Shown piece after piece: positions 7,618 through 17,574 of a stretch of DNA of 64,000 nt. The notes under the pieces were generated by a model, which saw only the letters and a list, made by a program, of their open reading frames with translations, made no database searches and was not told the origin of the DNA. This stretch comes from Bordetella genomosp. 7 (lineage in GTDB: Bacteria > Pseudomonadota > Gammaproteobacteria > Burkholderiales > Burkholderiaceae_B). The position numbers and the translations under genes are program-made. Each line of letters starts with the position of its first letter. Position 1 is the stretch's first letter. Location: positions 868,001 to 932,000 of the forward strand of contig NZ_NEVK01000003.1 of assembly GCF_002261265.1 (NCBI RefSeq), in the 5' to 3' direction.

Positions 7618-8691
7618 ATGAACGACAAAACCAGCAAAGCAGCCGCATCGGAAAAGGCCAAGGCGCTGGCCGCAGCCCTGTCGCAAATCGAAAAGCAGTT
7701 CGGCAAGGGTTCGATCATGCGCTATGGCGACAACGAGGTCGAACATGACATCCAGGTCGTGTCGACCGGCTCGCTGGGGCTCGACATCGCGCTGGGGGTC
7801 GGCGGCCTGCCACGCGGCCGCGTGATCGAAATCTACGGGCCTGAGTCGTCCGGCAAGACCACGCTCACGCTGCAGGTCATTGCCGAAATGCAGAAAATCG
7901 GCGGCACCTGCGCATTTGTCGATGCCGAACACGCGCTCGACGTCCAATACGCGGCCAAGCTGGGCGTCAACCTTACCGACCTGCTCATTTCCCAGCCCGA
8001 CACGGGCGAGCAGGCGCTCGAAATCACCGACGCCCTGGTGCGGTCGGGGTCGGTCGACCTCATCGTCATCGACTCGGTGGCCGCCCTGGTGCCCAAGGCC
8101 GAAATCGAAGGCGAAATGGGCGATTCCCTGCCGGGCCTGCAGGCCCGCCTGATGAGCCAGGCGCTGCGCAAGCTTACGGCCACCATCAAGCGCACCAACT
8201 GCATGGTGATCTTCATCAACCAGATCCGCATGAAGATCGGCGTCATGTTCGGCAACCCCGAAACCACCACGGGCGGCAATGCCCTGAAGTTCTATTCGTC
8301 GGTGCGCCTGGACATCCGCCGTATCGGGTCCATCAAGAAGGGCGAAGAAGTCATCGGCAACGAAACGCGCGTCAAGGTTGTCAAGAACAAGGTCTCGCCG
8401 CCCTTCAAGCAGGCCGAATTCGACATCATGTATGGCGCGGGCATTTCACGCGAAGGTGAAATCATCGACCTGGGCGTGCAGGCCGGCGTGGTAGACAAGT
8501 CAGGCGCCTGGTACAGCTACAACGGCACGCGCATCGGGCAGGGCAAAGACAATGTTCGCGAATACCTGAAAGAACACCCTCAAATGGCGTTCGAGATCGA
8601 AAACAAGGTGCGCGAAAACCAGGGCATTGTCAGTCGTGCCGCCGCGTTCCCGCCCAGCCAGGCCGAAGCTGAAGACAGCGAAGAGCCATGA
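7618..8691 (+). CDS. recA: recombinase RecA
   Basis: ATP-dependent strand-exchange protein for homologous recombination, and co-protease that triggers LexA cleavage. It has 357 residues, normal length. The Walker A motif GPESSGKTT lies at about residues 68-76. DNA-binding-loop signatures are [23 protein letters not shown] (loop L1 region) and [20 protein letters not shown] (loop L2 region). The C-terminus is acidic (EAEDSEEP), as usual. The ATG at 7618 was chosen because it matches the family N-terminus and lies downstream of the SOS promoter. The stop overlaps the recX start by 4 nt (ATGA). Confidence 0.98.
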   Translation: MNDKTSKAAASEKAKALAAALSQIEKQFGKGSIMRYGDNEVEHDIQVVSTGSLGLDIALGVGGLPRGRVIEIYGPESSGKTTLTLQVIAEMQKIGGTCAFVDAEHALDVQYAAKLGVNLTDLLISQPDTGEQALEITDALVRSGSVDLIVIDSVAALVPKAEIEGEMGDSLPGLQARLMSQALRKLTATIKRTNCMVIFINQIRMKIGVMFGNPETTTGGNALKFYSSVRLDIRRIGSIKKGEEVIGNETRVKVVKNKVSPPFKQAEFDIMYGAGISREGEIIDLGVQAGVVDKSGAWYSYNGTRIGQGKDNVREYLKEHPQMAFEIENKVRENQGIVSRAAAFPPSQAEAEDSEEP

Positions 8692-9248
8692 TGCGCAAGC
8701 CCGGTTCTACCGGCTCGCCCCAGGGCGCGCGCCGCGGGCCGGGCACGCATGAACCCGACGACGGTGGTTTCGAAACCGTCAGCACCAAACCTGATCCCTC
8801 CAAGCCGCGCGGGCCTTCCTTGAAGGCCCGCGCGGTGGGCTACTTGTCTCGCCGTGAATACGCGCGCAACGAACTGGCCCGCAAGCTGCAACCCTATGCC
8901 GACGACGGCGCCGATATCGACGCGGTGCTGGACGCGCTCGAAAAAGAAGGCTGGCTGTCCACGGAACGCTTTGCCCAAAGCCTGGTGCACCGGCGCGCTG
9001 CCCGCCAGGGCACCGCACGTATCGTGCAAGAGTTGCGCCAGCACGGGGTGGCCGAAGAGCAGGTTGCCCAGCTACGCGAAAACCTGCGCGCCAGCGAGTT
9101 CACGCGCGCCCAGGAAGTATGGCGCAAGCGATTCGGCACCCGCCCGGTCGATCGTGCCGAGTACGCCAGGCAAGCCCGCTTTCTGGCGGGGCGAGGGTTC
9201 GCACACGATGTGATACGCCGCCTGCTTGGCGGCGATGTCGATGATTGA
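8688..9248 (+). CDS. recX: recombination regulator RecX
   Basis: Small helical protein that binds RecA filaments and inhibits their activity. It has 186 residues. The RecX three-helix repeats begin around [20 protein letters not shown] (residue 45) and include [14 protein letters not shown] and [10 protein letters not shown]-like segments near the end. The first 40 residues are a Pro/Gly-rich extension beyond the usual length of about 150. The ATGA overlap with recA indicates translational coupling and SOS co-expression. Confidence 0.92.
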   Translation: MMRKPGSTGSPQGARRGPGTHEPDDGGFETVSTKPDPSKPRGPSLKARAVGYLSRREYARNELARKLQPYADDGADIDAVLDALEKEGWLSTERFAQSLVHRRAARQGTARIVQELRQHGVAEEQVAQLRENLRASEFTRAQEVWRKRFGTRPVDRAEYARQARFLAGRGFAHDVIRRLLGGDVDD

Positions 9249-9268
9249 TGCGGCGTGCGCCGTATCAC
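9245..9268. terminator. hairpin at the convergent recX/metR ends
   Basis: TGATGCGGC (from 9246) pairs with GCCGTATCA (ending 9267) with one G-T pair. The hairpin starts inside the recX stop codon. There is no T tract. It may shield both converging transcripts. Confidence 0.35.
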
Positions 9269-9300
9269 CCTTGATTTGACGGCGATGGCCCTGGCGGTCG

Positions 9301-10221
9301 TCAAGCCTTGGCCGACCGTATTCCATCCAGATTCCTGAAGCACACCTCGCGCGCAATCGCCAGAAAATCGCTGATGAAAGGTGCTTCGGTGTCTTCCGCA
9401 CGCACGGCCGCATACAAGGTGCGCCAAACGCCACCGGCGCCCAGGCGCACCAGGCGCAGCCAACCGTGGGGTAGATATTCGGTCAGTGCCCAATTGGGCA
9501 GCGCGGCCACGCCCCGCCGGCTGGCCACCAGTTGCAAGATGATCGGGGTCAGCTCGGCCTTGCGAATCGCCGCCGGCTCGACGCCGGCGGGATCCAGAAA
9601 GGCCGTGAAGACGTCCAGGCGCTGCCTGTCCACAGGGTATGTGATCAGCGTCTGGTCTGCGAGCTGTTCGGGTTCGATATGACGCGACATCGACAGCGGG
9701 TGCGACTCGGCCACGGCCAGTACCAGCTCATATTTGAATAGCGGCAAGTACTCCACGGCTTCCAGCCGTTGCGGATCGGACGTAATCACCAAGTCCAGGT
9801 CGCCCCGCACCAGCGCGGGCAAGGGCGCGAACGAGAAGGCGGCCGACAGATCCAGCGCCACATCGGGCCACTGCGTTCGAAACGCATCCAGCGCCGGCAT
9901 CAGCCACTGAAAACACGAATGGCATTCGATGGCCAAGTGCAGCCGGCCTGTGCGGCCGGCGGCCAGCTTTTGCAATTCACGCTCGGTACTGCGCAGCCGG
10001 GGCAACACTTCGTCAGCCAGTGCCAGCACCCGCAGCCCTGCGGTCGTCAACCTGGCCGGCCGGGTGCGGCGATTCAATAGTGGCGTGCCCAGGCGGGTTT
10101 CCAGGTCCCGCAACTGATGGGACAAGGCCGACTGCGTCAGGTGCAGACGTTCGGCGGCCTCTTGCAGGCTTCCGCCGTCGCGAATCGCAGAAAGGGTTTC
10201 CAGGTGGCGAATTTCGAGCAT
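9301..10221 (-). CDS. metR: LysR-type regulator MetR
   Basis: Homocysteine-responsive LysR-family activator of methionine genes. It has 306 residues: a winged HTH at 1-60 (LQEAAERLHLTQSALSHQLRDLE, recognition helix), then the substrate-binding domain with the MetR-like stretch LHLAIECHSCFQWLMPALDAF near residue 95. It is divergent from metE with 163 bp between, the classical metR/metE arrangement. A near-consensus MetR site lies in the gap. Confidence 0.9.
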   Translation of the reverse strand: MLEIRHLETLSAIRDGGSLQEAAERLHLTQSALSHQLRDLETRLGTPLLNRRTRPARLTTAGLRVLALADEVLPRLRSTERELQKLAAGRTGRLHLAIECHSCFQWLMPALDAFRTQWPDVALDLSAAFSFAPLPALVRGDLDLVITSDPQRLEAVEYLPLFKYELVLAVAESHPLSMSRHIEPEQLADQTLITYPVDRQRLDVFTAFLDPAGVEPAAIRKAELTPIILQLVASRRGVAALPNWALTEYLPHGWLRLVRLGAGGVWRTLYAAVRAEDTEAPFISDFLAIAREVCFRNLDGIRSAKA

Positions 10222-10279
10222 GACCAGAACACAGACACAGGCCAGCCGCTACATCGGTAGATGGCAGCCGCGGGTTTTA

Positions 10280-10292
10280 TGAGAAATATTCA
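10280..10292. promoter_or_regulatory. candidate MetR operator
   Basis: TGAGAAATATTCA matches the MetR consensus TGAA-N5-TTCA with one mismatch in the left half. It lies 59 bp downstream of the metR start codon's far side and about 93 bp upstream of the metE ATG, positioned to serve both divergent genes. The surrounding gap is AT-rich compared with the flanking genes. Confidence 0.6.
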
Positions 10293-10384
10293 TTAAATGT
10301 ATGTCTACATTGATTTTGCTGCAAGCAGACTTACGCGGACAATACGTCTTTATTTGAATAAAACAGAATGTACTGGGCGATTAT

Positions 10385-12679
10385 ATGATTATTACTCATA
10401 TCTTGGGTTTCCCGCGTATCGGCGCACAACGTGAACTGAAGCGGGCGCTGGAAGCGTATTGGGCAGGCCGGCAGACGGCGGACGAGCTGGCACAGGCCGG
10501 GCGGGACCTGCGGGCCGCGCACTGGCATCGCCAGGCGGCAGCCGGCCTGCAATTCGTGTCAGTGGGTGATTTCGCCTGGTACGACCATATTCTGGAATGG
10601 ACCACCCTGTTGGGCGCGGTGCCGCCGCGCTTCGGGCAGCCCGATGACCAGCCGGTTGCGCTGGACACACTGTTTCGCATGGCCAGGGGCCGGGCGCCGT
10701 CGGGACGGCCGGCGGCTGCATGCGAAATGACAAAATGGTTCGACACCAACTACCACTACATCGTCCCCGAGCTGACGCCCGGGCAAAATTTCCGCATAGC
10801 GCGCGAAACGCTCTTCGAACAGGTGCGCGAGGCCCAAGCGCTGGGCTATCAGGTCAAGCCGGTCATCCCCGGGCCGCTGACCTGGCTGTGGCTGGGCAAG
10901 GGCGACGCCTTTGGAGACGGCCCGTCCGACCCGGCCAAGCTGCAGTTGCTGCAAAGCCTGTTGCCTGTGTACGAACAGGTGTTGTCGCGCCTGGCTCGCC
11001 TGGGGGTGCAATGGGTACAAATTGACGAGCCCATTCTGGCGCTCGATCTGCCGCCAGTGTGGCGCGAGGCGTTCCGTACGGTGTACCAACGGCTGGCCGA
11101 TACCCCGCTGAAGTTGCTGGTGGCCACCTACTTCGGCGGCCTTGGAGACAATCTGCCCACCGCGCTGGCGTTGCCCGTGGCGGGGCTGCATGTGGACCTG
11201 GTGCGGGACCCCGGCCAGCTGCAGGCCGTGGCCGACGGCCTGCGGCCCGGCCAGGTGCTGTCTGCCGGCGTGATCGACGGCCGCAATATCTGGCGCAGCG
11301 ACCTTGACGCCATACTGGCACGGTTGGCAACTGTCCACCCGCAGTTGGGTTCTCGTCTCTGGCTGGCGCCGTCGTGCTCGTTGCTGCACGTGCCTGTGGA
11401 TCTTGCCGGCGAGACTGAACTGGACGCCGAGCTGCAGAGCTGGCTGTCCTTCGCCGTGCAAAAACTCGACGAGCTCGGCTTGCTGGGCCGCGCACTGGCG
11501 GACGCCGGGGCGCCGGCGGTGCTGGACGGCCTGCAGCGCCAGCGAGCCGCCCTGCAGGCGCGCCGCAACTCGACTCGCATCCATAATCCGGTGGTGGGGC
11601 GTCGCATGGCAGAAGCGGCCACGGTATCGCGCGAGCGGCCGCCGTTTGCCCAGCGCATCACCCTCCAGCAACAGACGCTGAAGTTGCCGGCATTTCCCAC
11701 CACCACGATTGGCTCCTTCCCCCAGACCGCCGAGATCCGGGCGCTGCGCCGGGACTGGAAGGCCGGCACGCTTGGCGATGGGGCATACGAGGCCGCGATC
11801 CGCAAGGAAATCGAGGCGGTCATCCGGTTCCAGGAAAAGATCGGGCTGGACGTGTTGGTGCATGGCGAGCCCGAACGCAACGATATGGTCGAGTATTTCG
11901 GCGAACTGCTGGCGGGTTTTGCCTTTACTCGCAATGGCTGGGTGCAGAGCTATGGGTCCCGCTGCGTCAAGCCCCCCGTTATTTTCGGCGATGTCGCGAG
12001 GCCGGCGCCAATGACTGTGGGCTGGTCTTCCTACGCCCAATCGCTGACCGACAAACCGGTCAAAGGCATGCTTACGGGGCCGGTCACCATTTTGCAATGG
12101 TCGTTCGTGCGTGACGACCAGCCGCGCGAGCAAACCTGCCGCCAGCTGGCACTGGCCTTGCGCGATGAGGTTGCCGATCTGGAACAGGCAGGCATACGGG
12201 TCATCCAGATCGACGAGCCGGCCATCCGCGAGGGCTTGCCGCTGCGTCGCGACGACTGGCAAGCCTATCTGGACTGGGCGGTGGATTGTTTTCGCCTTTC
12301 TACCTCCAGCGCGTCGCCGGATACACAGATCCACACCCACATGTGCTATTCGGAATTCAATGACATCATCGAGGCGATCGCGGCCATGGACGCCGATGTC
12401 ATCACCATCGAAACCTCGCGTTCCAACATGGAATTGCTCAAGGCGTTCGAGGAATTCGAGTACCCCAATGACATCGGGCCGGGCGTGTACGATATCCATA
12501 CCCCCAATGTGCCCGAAGTGGACTGGATGGTGGAGCTGATGCGCAAGGCGGCGGCGCGCCTGCCCAGGGAGCGGCTGTGGGTGAATCCCGACTGCGGGCT
12601 CAAGACCCGCGCCTGGCCGGAAACCGAGGCGGCGCTGGTCTGCATGGTCGAAGCCGCCCGGGTGTTGCGCGCCGCCTGA
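10385..12679 (+). CDS. metE: cobalamin-independent methionine synthase MetE
   Basis: Transfers the methyl group of 5-methyltetrahydropteroyl-glutamate to homocysteine without B12. It has 764 residues, the normal length for the two-barrel enzyme. The N-terminus [15 protein letters not shown] is diagnostic. Zinc/homocysteine ligands are visible in the C-terminal barrel: His and Cys in [11 protein letters not shown] and Cys in NPDCGLKTR. It is expressed from the AT-rich gap shared with metR. The long antisense ORF across this gene is a GC-rich shadow. Confidence 0.97.
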   Translation: MIITHILGFPRIGAQRELKRALEAYWAGRQTADELAQAGRDLRAAHWHRQAAAGLQFVSVGDFAWYDHILEWTTLLGAVPPRFGQPDDQPVALDTLFRMARGRAPSGRPAAACEMTKWFDTNYHYIVPELTPGQNFRIARETLFEQVREAQALGYQVKPVIPGPLTWLWLGKGDAFGDGPSDPAKLQLLQSLLPVYEQVLSRLARLGVQWVQIDEPILALDLPPVWREAFRTVYQRLADTPLKLLVATYFGGLGDNLPTALALPVAGLHVDLVRDPGQLQAVADGLRPGQVLSAGVIDGRNIWRSDLDAILARLATVHPQLGSRLWLAPSCSLLHVPVDLAGETELDAELQSWLSFAVQKLDELGLLGRALADAGAPAVLDGLQRQRAALQARRNSTRIHNPVVGRRMAEAATVSRERPPFAQRITLQQQTLKLPAFPTTTIGSFPQTAEIRALRRDWKAGTLGDGAYEAAIRKEIEAVIRFQEKIGLDVLVHGEPERNDMVEYFGELLAGFAFTRNGWVQSYGSRCVKPPVIFGDVARPAPMTVGWSSYAQSLTDKPVKGMLTGPVTILQWSFVRDDQPREQTCRQLALALRDEVADLEQAGIRVIQIDEPAIREGLPLRRDDWQAYLDWAVDCFRLSTSSASPDTQIHTHMCYSEFNDIIEAIAAMDADVITIETSRSNMELLKAFEEFEYPNDIGPGVYDIHTPNVPEVDWMVELMRKAAARLPRERLWVNPDCGLKTRAWPETEAALVCMVEAARVLRAA

Positions 12680-12841
12680 CCGGCGGGCCGCCCGGCCACC
12701 CTGCCGGCAGGCGGCGCACCCATGGCAGGGCGGGCGCCGCCCCGGGGCCAAAACTGATGCGCGACGGGGGCCGGGGGGCTGCGTTATACTCCCCGGGATT
12801 TGCTGCTTTGCGTCAAACGCCCCGAAGCGCAGGCCACTTTC

Positions 12842-13444
12842 ATGCCTTTGCCACCATCCACCGTCTCTCGCCACCCGCTGCACACGCGCACGATACGCGT
12901 GCAGACCTACGGGCGCGAAGACGGTCTCTGGGATCTGGAGGCCGAGCTCATCGATACCAAGGCGTACGATTTCCCACGACACAATGGCGAAATCTTCCCG
13001 GCCGGCAGCCCGGTCCACCACATGCATCTGCGCATCACCATCGATGCCGCATTCAATATCGTGGCGGCCCAGGCGGCGTACGACGCGGCTCCCTACGGAC
13101 AACAGTGCACGGCCGTCGAGTCCTCGTACCAGGATCTCGTCGGCATGAACCTGCTCAAGGGATTCCGGCGCCAAGTCAAAGAGCGTTTCGGCTATACCGC
13201 CGGCTGTACCCACATGACCGAACTGTCGCAGGTGCTACCTACCGCGGCAGTGCAAACCATGGCTAACCGCCGACGCCAGAACAGCAATCCGGACGAGCGT
13301 CCTTTCCAGCTTGACGGCTGTCATGCCCTGCGCACCGACGGCCCGGTGGTACTTCAGCATTATCCCAAGTGGCACACAGGGGGTAACGCTGAAGCGGCGG
13401 CGGGCGCGATCTCCGACTCCTCCTCTTACTCTCATTCGTCCTGA
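12842..13444 (+). CDS. DUF2889 family protein
   Basis: A conserved protein of unknown function, 200 residues, with no signal peptide or membrane segment, so probably cytosolic. DUF2889 features visible are HPLHTRTIRVQTYGREDGLWDLEAEL at the N-terminus, VHHMHLRITID with clustered His, and GFRRQVKERFGYTAGCTHMTEL. The His/Cys content hints at metal binding, which is inference. The ATG at 12842 follows a TTATACT-like -10 about 60 bp upstream and fits the family start. It lies just upstream of sucC. Confidence 0.85.
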   Translation: MPLPPSTVSRHPLHTRTIRVQTYGREDGLWDLEAELIDTKAYDFPRHNGEIFPAGSPVHHMHLRITIDAAFNIVAAQAAYDAAPYGQQCTAVESSYQDLVGMNLLKGFRRQVKERFGYTAGCTHMTELSQVLPTAAVQTMANRRRQNSNPDERPFQLDGCHALRTDGPVVLQHYPKWHTGGNAEAAAGAISDSSSYSHSS

Positions 13445-13454
13445 CAGGTAACAC

Positions 13455-14615
13455 ATGAAAATCCACGAGTATCAAGGCAAGGAACTGCTGAAGCAATTTG
13501 GCGTGCCCGTGCCGCGCGGGATTCCCGCTTTTTCCGTCGACGAGGCCGTGGCAGCCGCTGAAAAGCTGGGCGGGCCGGTATGGGTCGTGAAGGCGCAGAT
13601 CCACGCCGGCGGCCGTGGCAAGGGCGGCGGCGTGAAGCTGGCGCGCTCCATCGACGAAGTGCGTAAGCTGGCTTCCGAGATCCTGGGCATGCAGCTGGTC
13701 ACTCATCAGACCGGCCCTGAAGGGCAGAAGGTGCGTCGCCTGTACATCGAAGAAGGCGCCGACATCAACAAGGAATACTACGTGTCGCTGGTCACCGACC
13801 GCGCCACGCAGAAGGTCGCCATCATCGCCTCCAGCGAAGGCGGCATGGATATCGAGGAAGTCGCCCATTCGACGCCCGAGAAAATCATCACCGAATACAT
13901 CGACCCGCTGACCGGGCTGTCGGCCGAACAAGCCAAGCAAGTCGCACAGGCCGTGGGCCTGACGGGCGGCTCGGCCGACCAGGCCGCCGACGTGTTCCAG
14001 AAGCTCTACAAGTGCTACATGGACACCGATGCGTCGCTGGTGGAAATCAACCCCCTGAACTGCGACAGCAAGGGCAACATCATCGCGCTGGACGCGAAGT
14101 TCAACTTCGATTCCAACGCTCTGTTCCGTCATCCCGAAGTCGTCGCCTACCGCGACCTTGACGAAGAAGATCCGGCCGAAGTCGAGGCCAGCAAGTTCGA
14201 CCTGGCCTATATCCAGCTCGACGGCAACATCGGCTGCCTGGTCAACGGCGCCGGCCTGGCCATGGCCACCATGGACACCATCAAGCTGTTCGGCGGCGAG
14301 CCGGCCAACTTCCTGGACGTGGGCGGCGGTGCAACGGCCGAGAAGGTCACCGAAGCCTTCAAGATCATGCTCAAGAACAAGGGCGTCAAGGCCATCCTGG
14401 TCAACATCTTCGGCGGCATCATGCGTTGCGATGTCATCGCCGAAGGCGTCATCACCGCTTGCAAGGCCGTCAACCTGAACGTGCCGCTGGTGGTCCGGAT
14501 GAAGGGCACCAACGAAGAACTGGGCAAGAAAATGCTGGCCGACTCGGGGCTGCCCATCATCAGCGCCGACACCATGGCCGAAGCGGCCACCCGCGTCGTA
14601 GCCGCCGTCAAATAA
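13455..14615 (+). CDS. sucC: succinate-CoA ligase (ADP-forming) subunit beta
   Basis: With SucD forms succinyl-CoA synthetase, a TCA-cycle enzyme making ATP (or GTP) from succinyl-CoA. It has 386 residues. The N-terminal ATP-grasp domain starts [22 protein letters not shown], with the nucleotide-binding segment [17 protein letters not shown] near residue 47. The C-terminal CoA-ligase domain contains [18 protein letters not shown] and [15 protein letters not shown]. It lies 18 nt upstream of sucD in one operon. Confidence 0.97.
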   Translation: MKIHEYQGKELLKQFGVPVPRGIPAFSVDEAVAAAEKLGGPVWVVKAQIHAGGRGKGGGVKLARSIDEVRKLASEILGMQLVTHQTGPEGQKVRRLYIEEGADINKEYYVSLVTDRATQKVAIIASSEGGMDIEEVAHSTPEKIITEYIDPLTGLSAEQAKQVAQAVGLTGGSADQAADVFQKLYKCYMDTDASLVEINPLNCDSKGNIIALDAKFNFDSNALFRHPEVVAYRDLDEEDPAEVEASKFDLAYIQLDGNIGCLVNGAGLAMATMDTIKLFGGEPANFLDVGGGATAEKVTEAFKIMLKNKGVKAILVNIFGGIMRCDVIAEGVITACKAVNLNVPLVVRMKGTNEELGKKMLADSGLPIISADTMAEAATRVVAAVK

Positions 14616-14633
14616 ATTGCCAAGGATTCACAA

Positions 14634-15515
14634 ATGTCGATTCTGATCAACAAGGACACCAAAGTCATCACCCAAGGCATCACGGGCAAGACGGGCCAGT
14701 TCCATACCCGCATGTGCCGCGAATATGCCAACGGCAAGGCCGCGTTCGTGGCTGGCGTCAACCCCAAGCGCGCCGGCGAAGATTTCGAAGGCGTGCCCAT
14801 CTACGGTAGCGTCCAGGACGCCAAGAACGAAACGGGCGCCACCGTTTCGGTCATCTATGTTCCGCCCGCGGGCGCCGCGGCCGCCATCTGGGAAGCCGTC
14901 GAAGCCGAGCTCGACCTGGTCATCTGCATTACCGAAGGCATTCCCGTGCGCGACATGCTCGACGTGAAGAACCGCATGAAGGCCAAGAACAGCAAGACGC
15001 TGCTGCTGGGCCCGAACTGCCCCGGCCTCATCACCCCCGACGAAATCAAGATCGGCATCATGCCCGGCCACATCCACCGCAAGGGCCGCATCGGCATCGT
15101 CAGTCGCTCGGGCACGCTCACGTACGAAGCCGTGGCGCAGGTCACCGAGCTCGGCCTGGGCCAGTCCAGCGCCGTGGGCATCGGCGGCGACCCCATCAAC
15201 GGCCTGAAGCACGTCGACGTGCTCAAGCTGTTCAACGACGATCCCGATACCGATGCGGTCATCATGATCGGCGAAATCGGCGGCCCGGACGAGGTGAATG
15301 CCGCCCAGTGGGCCAAAGACAACATGAAGAAACCCGTGGTCGGCTTCATCGCCGGTGTTACGGCGCCTCCGGGCAAGCGCATGGGCCACGCCGGCGCGCT
15401 CATCTCGGGTGGGGCCGACACCGCCGACGCCAAGCTTGAGGTCATGGAAGCCTGCGGCATCCGCACGACTCGCAACCCGTCCGAAATGGGCAAGCTGCTG
15501 AAGTCCGTGCTGTAA
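14634..15515 (+). CDS. sucD: succinate-CoA ligase subunit alpha
   Basis: Alpha chain of succinyl-CoA synthetase. It binds CoA and carries the phosphohistidine intermediate. It has 293 residues. The CoA-binding Rossmann-like domain starts with [16 protein letters not shown]. The active-site His lies in [13 protein letters not shown] near residue 250. It is co-transcribed with sucC and followed by an intrinsic terminator, so the unit appears to end here. Confidence 0.97.
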   Translation: MSILINKDTKVITQGITGKTGQFHTRMCREYANGKAAFVAGVNPKRAGEDFEGVPIYGSVQDAKNETGATVSVIYVPPAGAAAAIWEAVEAELDLVICITEGIPVRDMLDVKNRMKAKNSKTLLLGPNCPGLITPDEIKIGIMPGHIHRKGRIGIVSRSGTLTYEAVAQVTELGLGQSSAVGIGGDPINGLKHVDVLKLFNDDPDTDAVIMIGEIGGPDEVNAAQWAKDNMKKPVVGFIAGVTAPPGKRMGHAGALISGGADTADAKLEVMEACGIRTTRNPSEMGKLLKSVL

Positions 15516-15535
15516 TTCGCGCACGCTTGCTGCGC

Positions 15536-15561
15536 AAGCCCGTCCCTGCGGCGGGCTTTTT
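15536..15561 (+). terminator. intrinsic terminator after sucCD
   Basis: AAGCCCG (15536-15542) pairs with CGGGCTT (15552-15558), followed by a T tract. It lies 21 bp past the sucD stop. Confidence 0.8.
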
Positions 15562-15734
15562 CATGGGCGCCCCAATTGCCGCCGATCAGGAATTTTTCCT
15601 TGCGCGTCAAAAGGGGCGGGCGCAAAGCTGAACTACAATAATAGATTCGCAAACTGGATGGGGCCTGGGTTCCGTCCGCACCGGTGAGCCGCCGGCGCGC
15701 GTTCGTTTTCTATCAAAATACCCTGGGGGTCAAA

Positions 15735-16454
15735 GTGCTTGAATTTTTCCAGACGCTGAGCTGGGCGGCCGTGTTCCAGATAATCCTGATCGACATCCTG
15801 CTGGGTGGCGATAACGCAGTGGTCATCGCCCTGGCTTGCCGCAACCTGGCGCCCAAACAGCGCATGCAGGGCATTCTGTGGGGCACCGCAGGCGCCATCA
15901 TCCTGCGCGTCGTGCTCATCGCCTTCGCCCTGACCCTGCTCACCATCCCCTTCCTCAAGGTGGTCGGCGCGTTGCTGCTGCTCTGGATCGGCATCAAGCT
16001 GCTCATTCCCGAAGACGACGGCCACGACAAGATATCGGGCGGTACGTCCATCGCTTCGGCGGTCAAGACCATCATCGTCGCCGACTTCGTCATGAGCCTG
16101 GACAACGTCATTGCCATCGCCGGCGCGGCCCAGAATGCGCATGCAGACCACCAGATCGGCCTGGTGGTGTTCGGCCTGATCGTCAGCGTGCCCATCATCA
16201 TCTGGGGCAGCACGCTGGTGCTCAAGCTCATCGATCGCTATCCGCTGGTCGTCACCTTCGGGGCAGGCCTGCTGGGCTGGATCGCGGGCGGCATGCTGGT
16301 CACCGATGTGGTCATCGTCAATCAATTCGGCGAACAGCCCACCGCCGTTAAAATCGCCGCCGAGGTCATCGGCGCGCTGTTGGTCGTCATTGTGGGGCGC
16401 TGGCTGGCCAGCCGCAAAACTGCGTCCAAGGAATCCGCTCATGAGTCTGCGTAA
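15735..16454 (+). CDS. TerC/YjbE family integral membrane protein
   Basis: TerC-family proteins are inner-membrane proteins linked to metal (Mn2+ or tellurite) handling. The YjbE-type members are of uncertain substrate. It has 239 residues and about seven membrane segments. The two acidic signatures ILLGGDNAVVIALACRNL (near 20) and VMSLDNVIAIAGAAQNA (near 120) are the family hallmark. I chose GTG at 15735, which gives the usual LEFFQTLSW start; an earlier GTG at 15684 adds a non-conserved basic stretch. A -10-like TACAAT lies about 100 bp upstream. No convincing Mn riboswitch was seen. Confidence 0.9.
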   Translation: MLEFFQTLSWAAVFQIILIDILLGGDNAVVIALACRNLAPKQRMQGILWGTAGAIILRVVLIAFALTLLTIPFLKVVGALLLLWIGIKLLIPEDDGHDKISGGTSIASAVKTIIVADFVMSLDNVIAIAGAAQNAHADHQIGLVVFGLIVSVPIIIWGSTLVLKLIDRYPLVVTFGAGLLGWIAGGMLVTDVVIVNQFGEQPTAVKIAAEVIGALLVVIVGRWLASRKTASKESAHESA

Positions 16455-16554
16455 ATCCGGCAACCCCGAATCAGGCCTCAGCCTGCTTCAGGGGCTGACC
16501 GTGCTTGCCATCATCGGCATCATTGCCGCGGTCATTTTCTCCAGCCTGGCCTGA
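16441..16554 (+). CDS. 37-residue type IV prepilin-like micro-ORF (possible pilA remnant)
   Basis: ATG at 16441 lies inside the 3' end of the terC-family gene (14-nt overlap) and encodes [12 protein letters not shown] followed by [20 protein letters not shown] and FSSLA. A basic leader, Gly, then a hydrophobic helix with the [10 protein letters not shown] signature is the N-terminus of a type IV pilin. The +5 Glu of real pilins is replaced by Gln, and no globular domain follows before hemC. In some related Burkholderiales (for example Ralstonia), as I recall, a full pilin gene sits next to this block, so a decayed or repurposed pilin is likely. Expression is unproven. Confidence 0.5.
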   Translation: MSLRKSGNPESGLSLLQGLTVLAIIGIIAAVIFSSLA

Positions 16555-16562
16555 CGTCGTTC

Positions 16563-17504
16563 GTGTCCACGCCGCAACGTCTCGTCATTGCCACACGCGC
16601 CAGCCGGCTTGCCCTTTGGCAAGCCGAGCATGTGCGTGACCGCCTTCGCGCCCTGTACCCCGCTTGCTCGGTCGAACTGCTTACGCTTACCACGCGTGGC
16701 GACCAGATTCTCGACCGCACCTTGTCCAAGGTGGGCGGCAAGGGCCTGTTCGTCAAAGAGCTCGAAACTGCCTTGCTCGACGGCCGTGCCGACCTGGCCG
16801 TGCACTCCCTGAAAGACGTGCCGGTCGATCTGCAGGCCCCGTTCGAGCTGTGCGCCGTACTCGAACGCGCCGACCCTCGCGATGCATTCGTGTCCGGCCA
16901 GTTCGCCAGCCTGGCAGACCTTCCTGCCGGCGCTGTCGTGGGTACATCCAGCCTGCGGCGCGAATCCCAGATACGCGAGCGTTACCCGCACCTGACGGTC
17001 AAGCCGTTGCGCGGCAATCTGGATACGCGCCTGGCAAAGCTCGACCGCGGCGAGTACGCCGCCATCGTGCTTGCCGCAGCCGGCCTGCAGCGGCTTGGAA
17101 TGGCCAGCCGCATCCGGTCGCTGCTCGAGCCCGAGGACAGCCTGCCGGCGGCGGGGCAGGGCGCGCTGGGTATCGAAATCCGCGACAACCGGCCCGAGCT
17201 GCGCAACTGGCTTGCGCCGCTGGCCTGTGCGGACACCACCGCCTGTGTGGTCGCCGAACGGGCAGTGTCGCAATTGCTGGGCGGTTCCTGCCAGGTGCCG
17301 CTGGCCGCCTATGCGCAGCTCCAGGGCGACGTCCTGACCTTGCGAGCGCTGGTGGCCCAGCCCGATGGCACGCGCGTGATCCGCTGCCAGCACGCCGGCC
17401 CGGTGGAGCAGGCGCTGGCCATCGGCCAGGCGGCGGCGCAAGACCTGCTTGCCAATGGCGCCGACGCCATCCTGACCCAACTGCAAGACCCCCCGGCATC
17501 CTGA
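16563..17504 (+). CDS. hemC: hydroxymethylbilane synthase (porphobilinogen deaminase)
   Basis: Polymerises four porphobilinogen molecules to hydroxymethylbilane in haem synthesis. It has 313 residues with a GTG start. Landmarks are [16 protein letters not shown] near the N-terminus, [10 protein letters not shown] (catalytic region), [29 protein letters not shown], and [13 protein letters not shown], whose Cys carries the dipyrromethane cofactor. It heads the hemCDXY run, only 8 bp after the micro-ORF. Confidence 0.97.
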   Translation: MSTPQRLVIATRASRLALWQAEHVRDRLRALYPACSVELLTLTTRGDQILDRTLSKVGGKGLFVKELETALLDGRADLAVHSLKDVPVDLQAPFELCAVLERADPRDAFVSGQFASLADLPAGAVVGTSSLRRESQIRERYPHLTVKPLRGNLDTRLAKLDRGEYAAIVLAAAGLQRLGMASRIRSLLEPEDSLPAAGQGALGIEIRDNRPELRNWLAPLACADTTACVVAERAVSQLLGGSCQVPLAAYAQLQGDVLTLRALVAQPDGTRVIRCQHAGPVEQALAIGQAAAQDLLANGADAILTQLQDPPAS

Positions 17505-17574
17505 ACGTCCCGCATGACGCGGCGGCGCCGGGGGCGCCGGTTGCCTCCAGCGGGGGCTTGCGTAGAGAGTGCCC

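Noticed and set aside
10559-13213. 884-residue ORF on the minus strand across metE and DUF2889
   Set aside because: It is fully antisense to metE, which has clear family motifs. GC-rich codon bias leaves the opposite frame open. The translation is His/Arg/Gly-rich with no domain.
15600-15735. yybP-ykoY-type manganese riboswitch before the terC-family gene
   Set aside because: The leader has a few G-rich stretches, but I could not lay out the conserved L1/L3 loops. Only a promoter-like TACAAT was kept.
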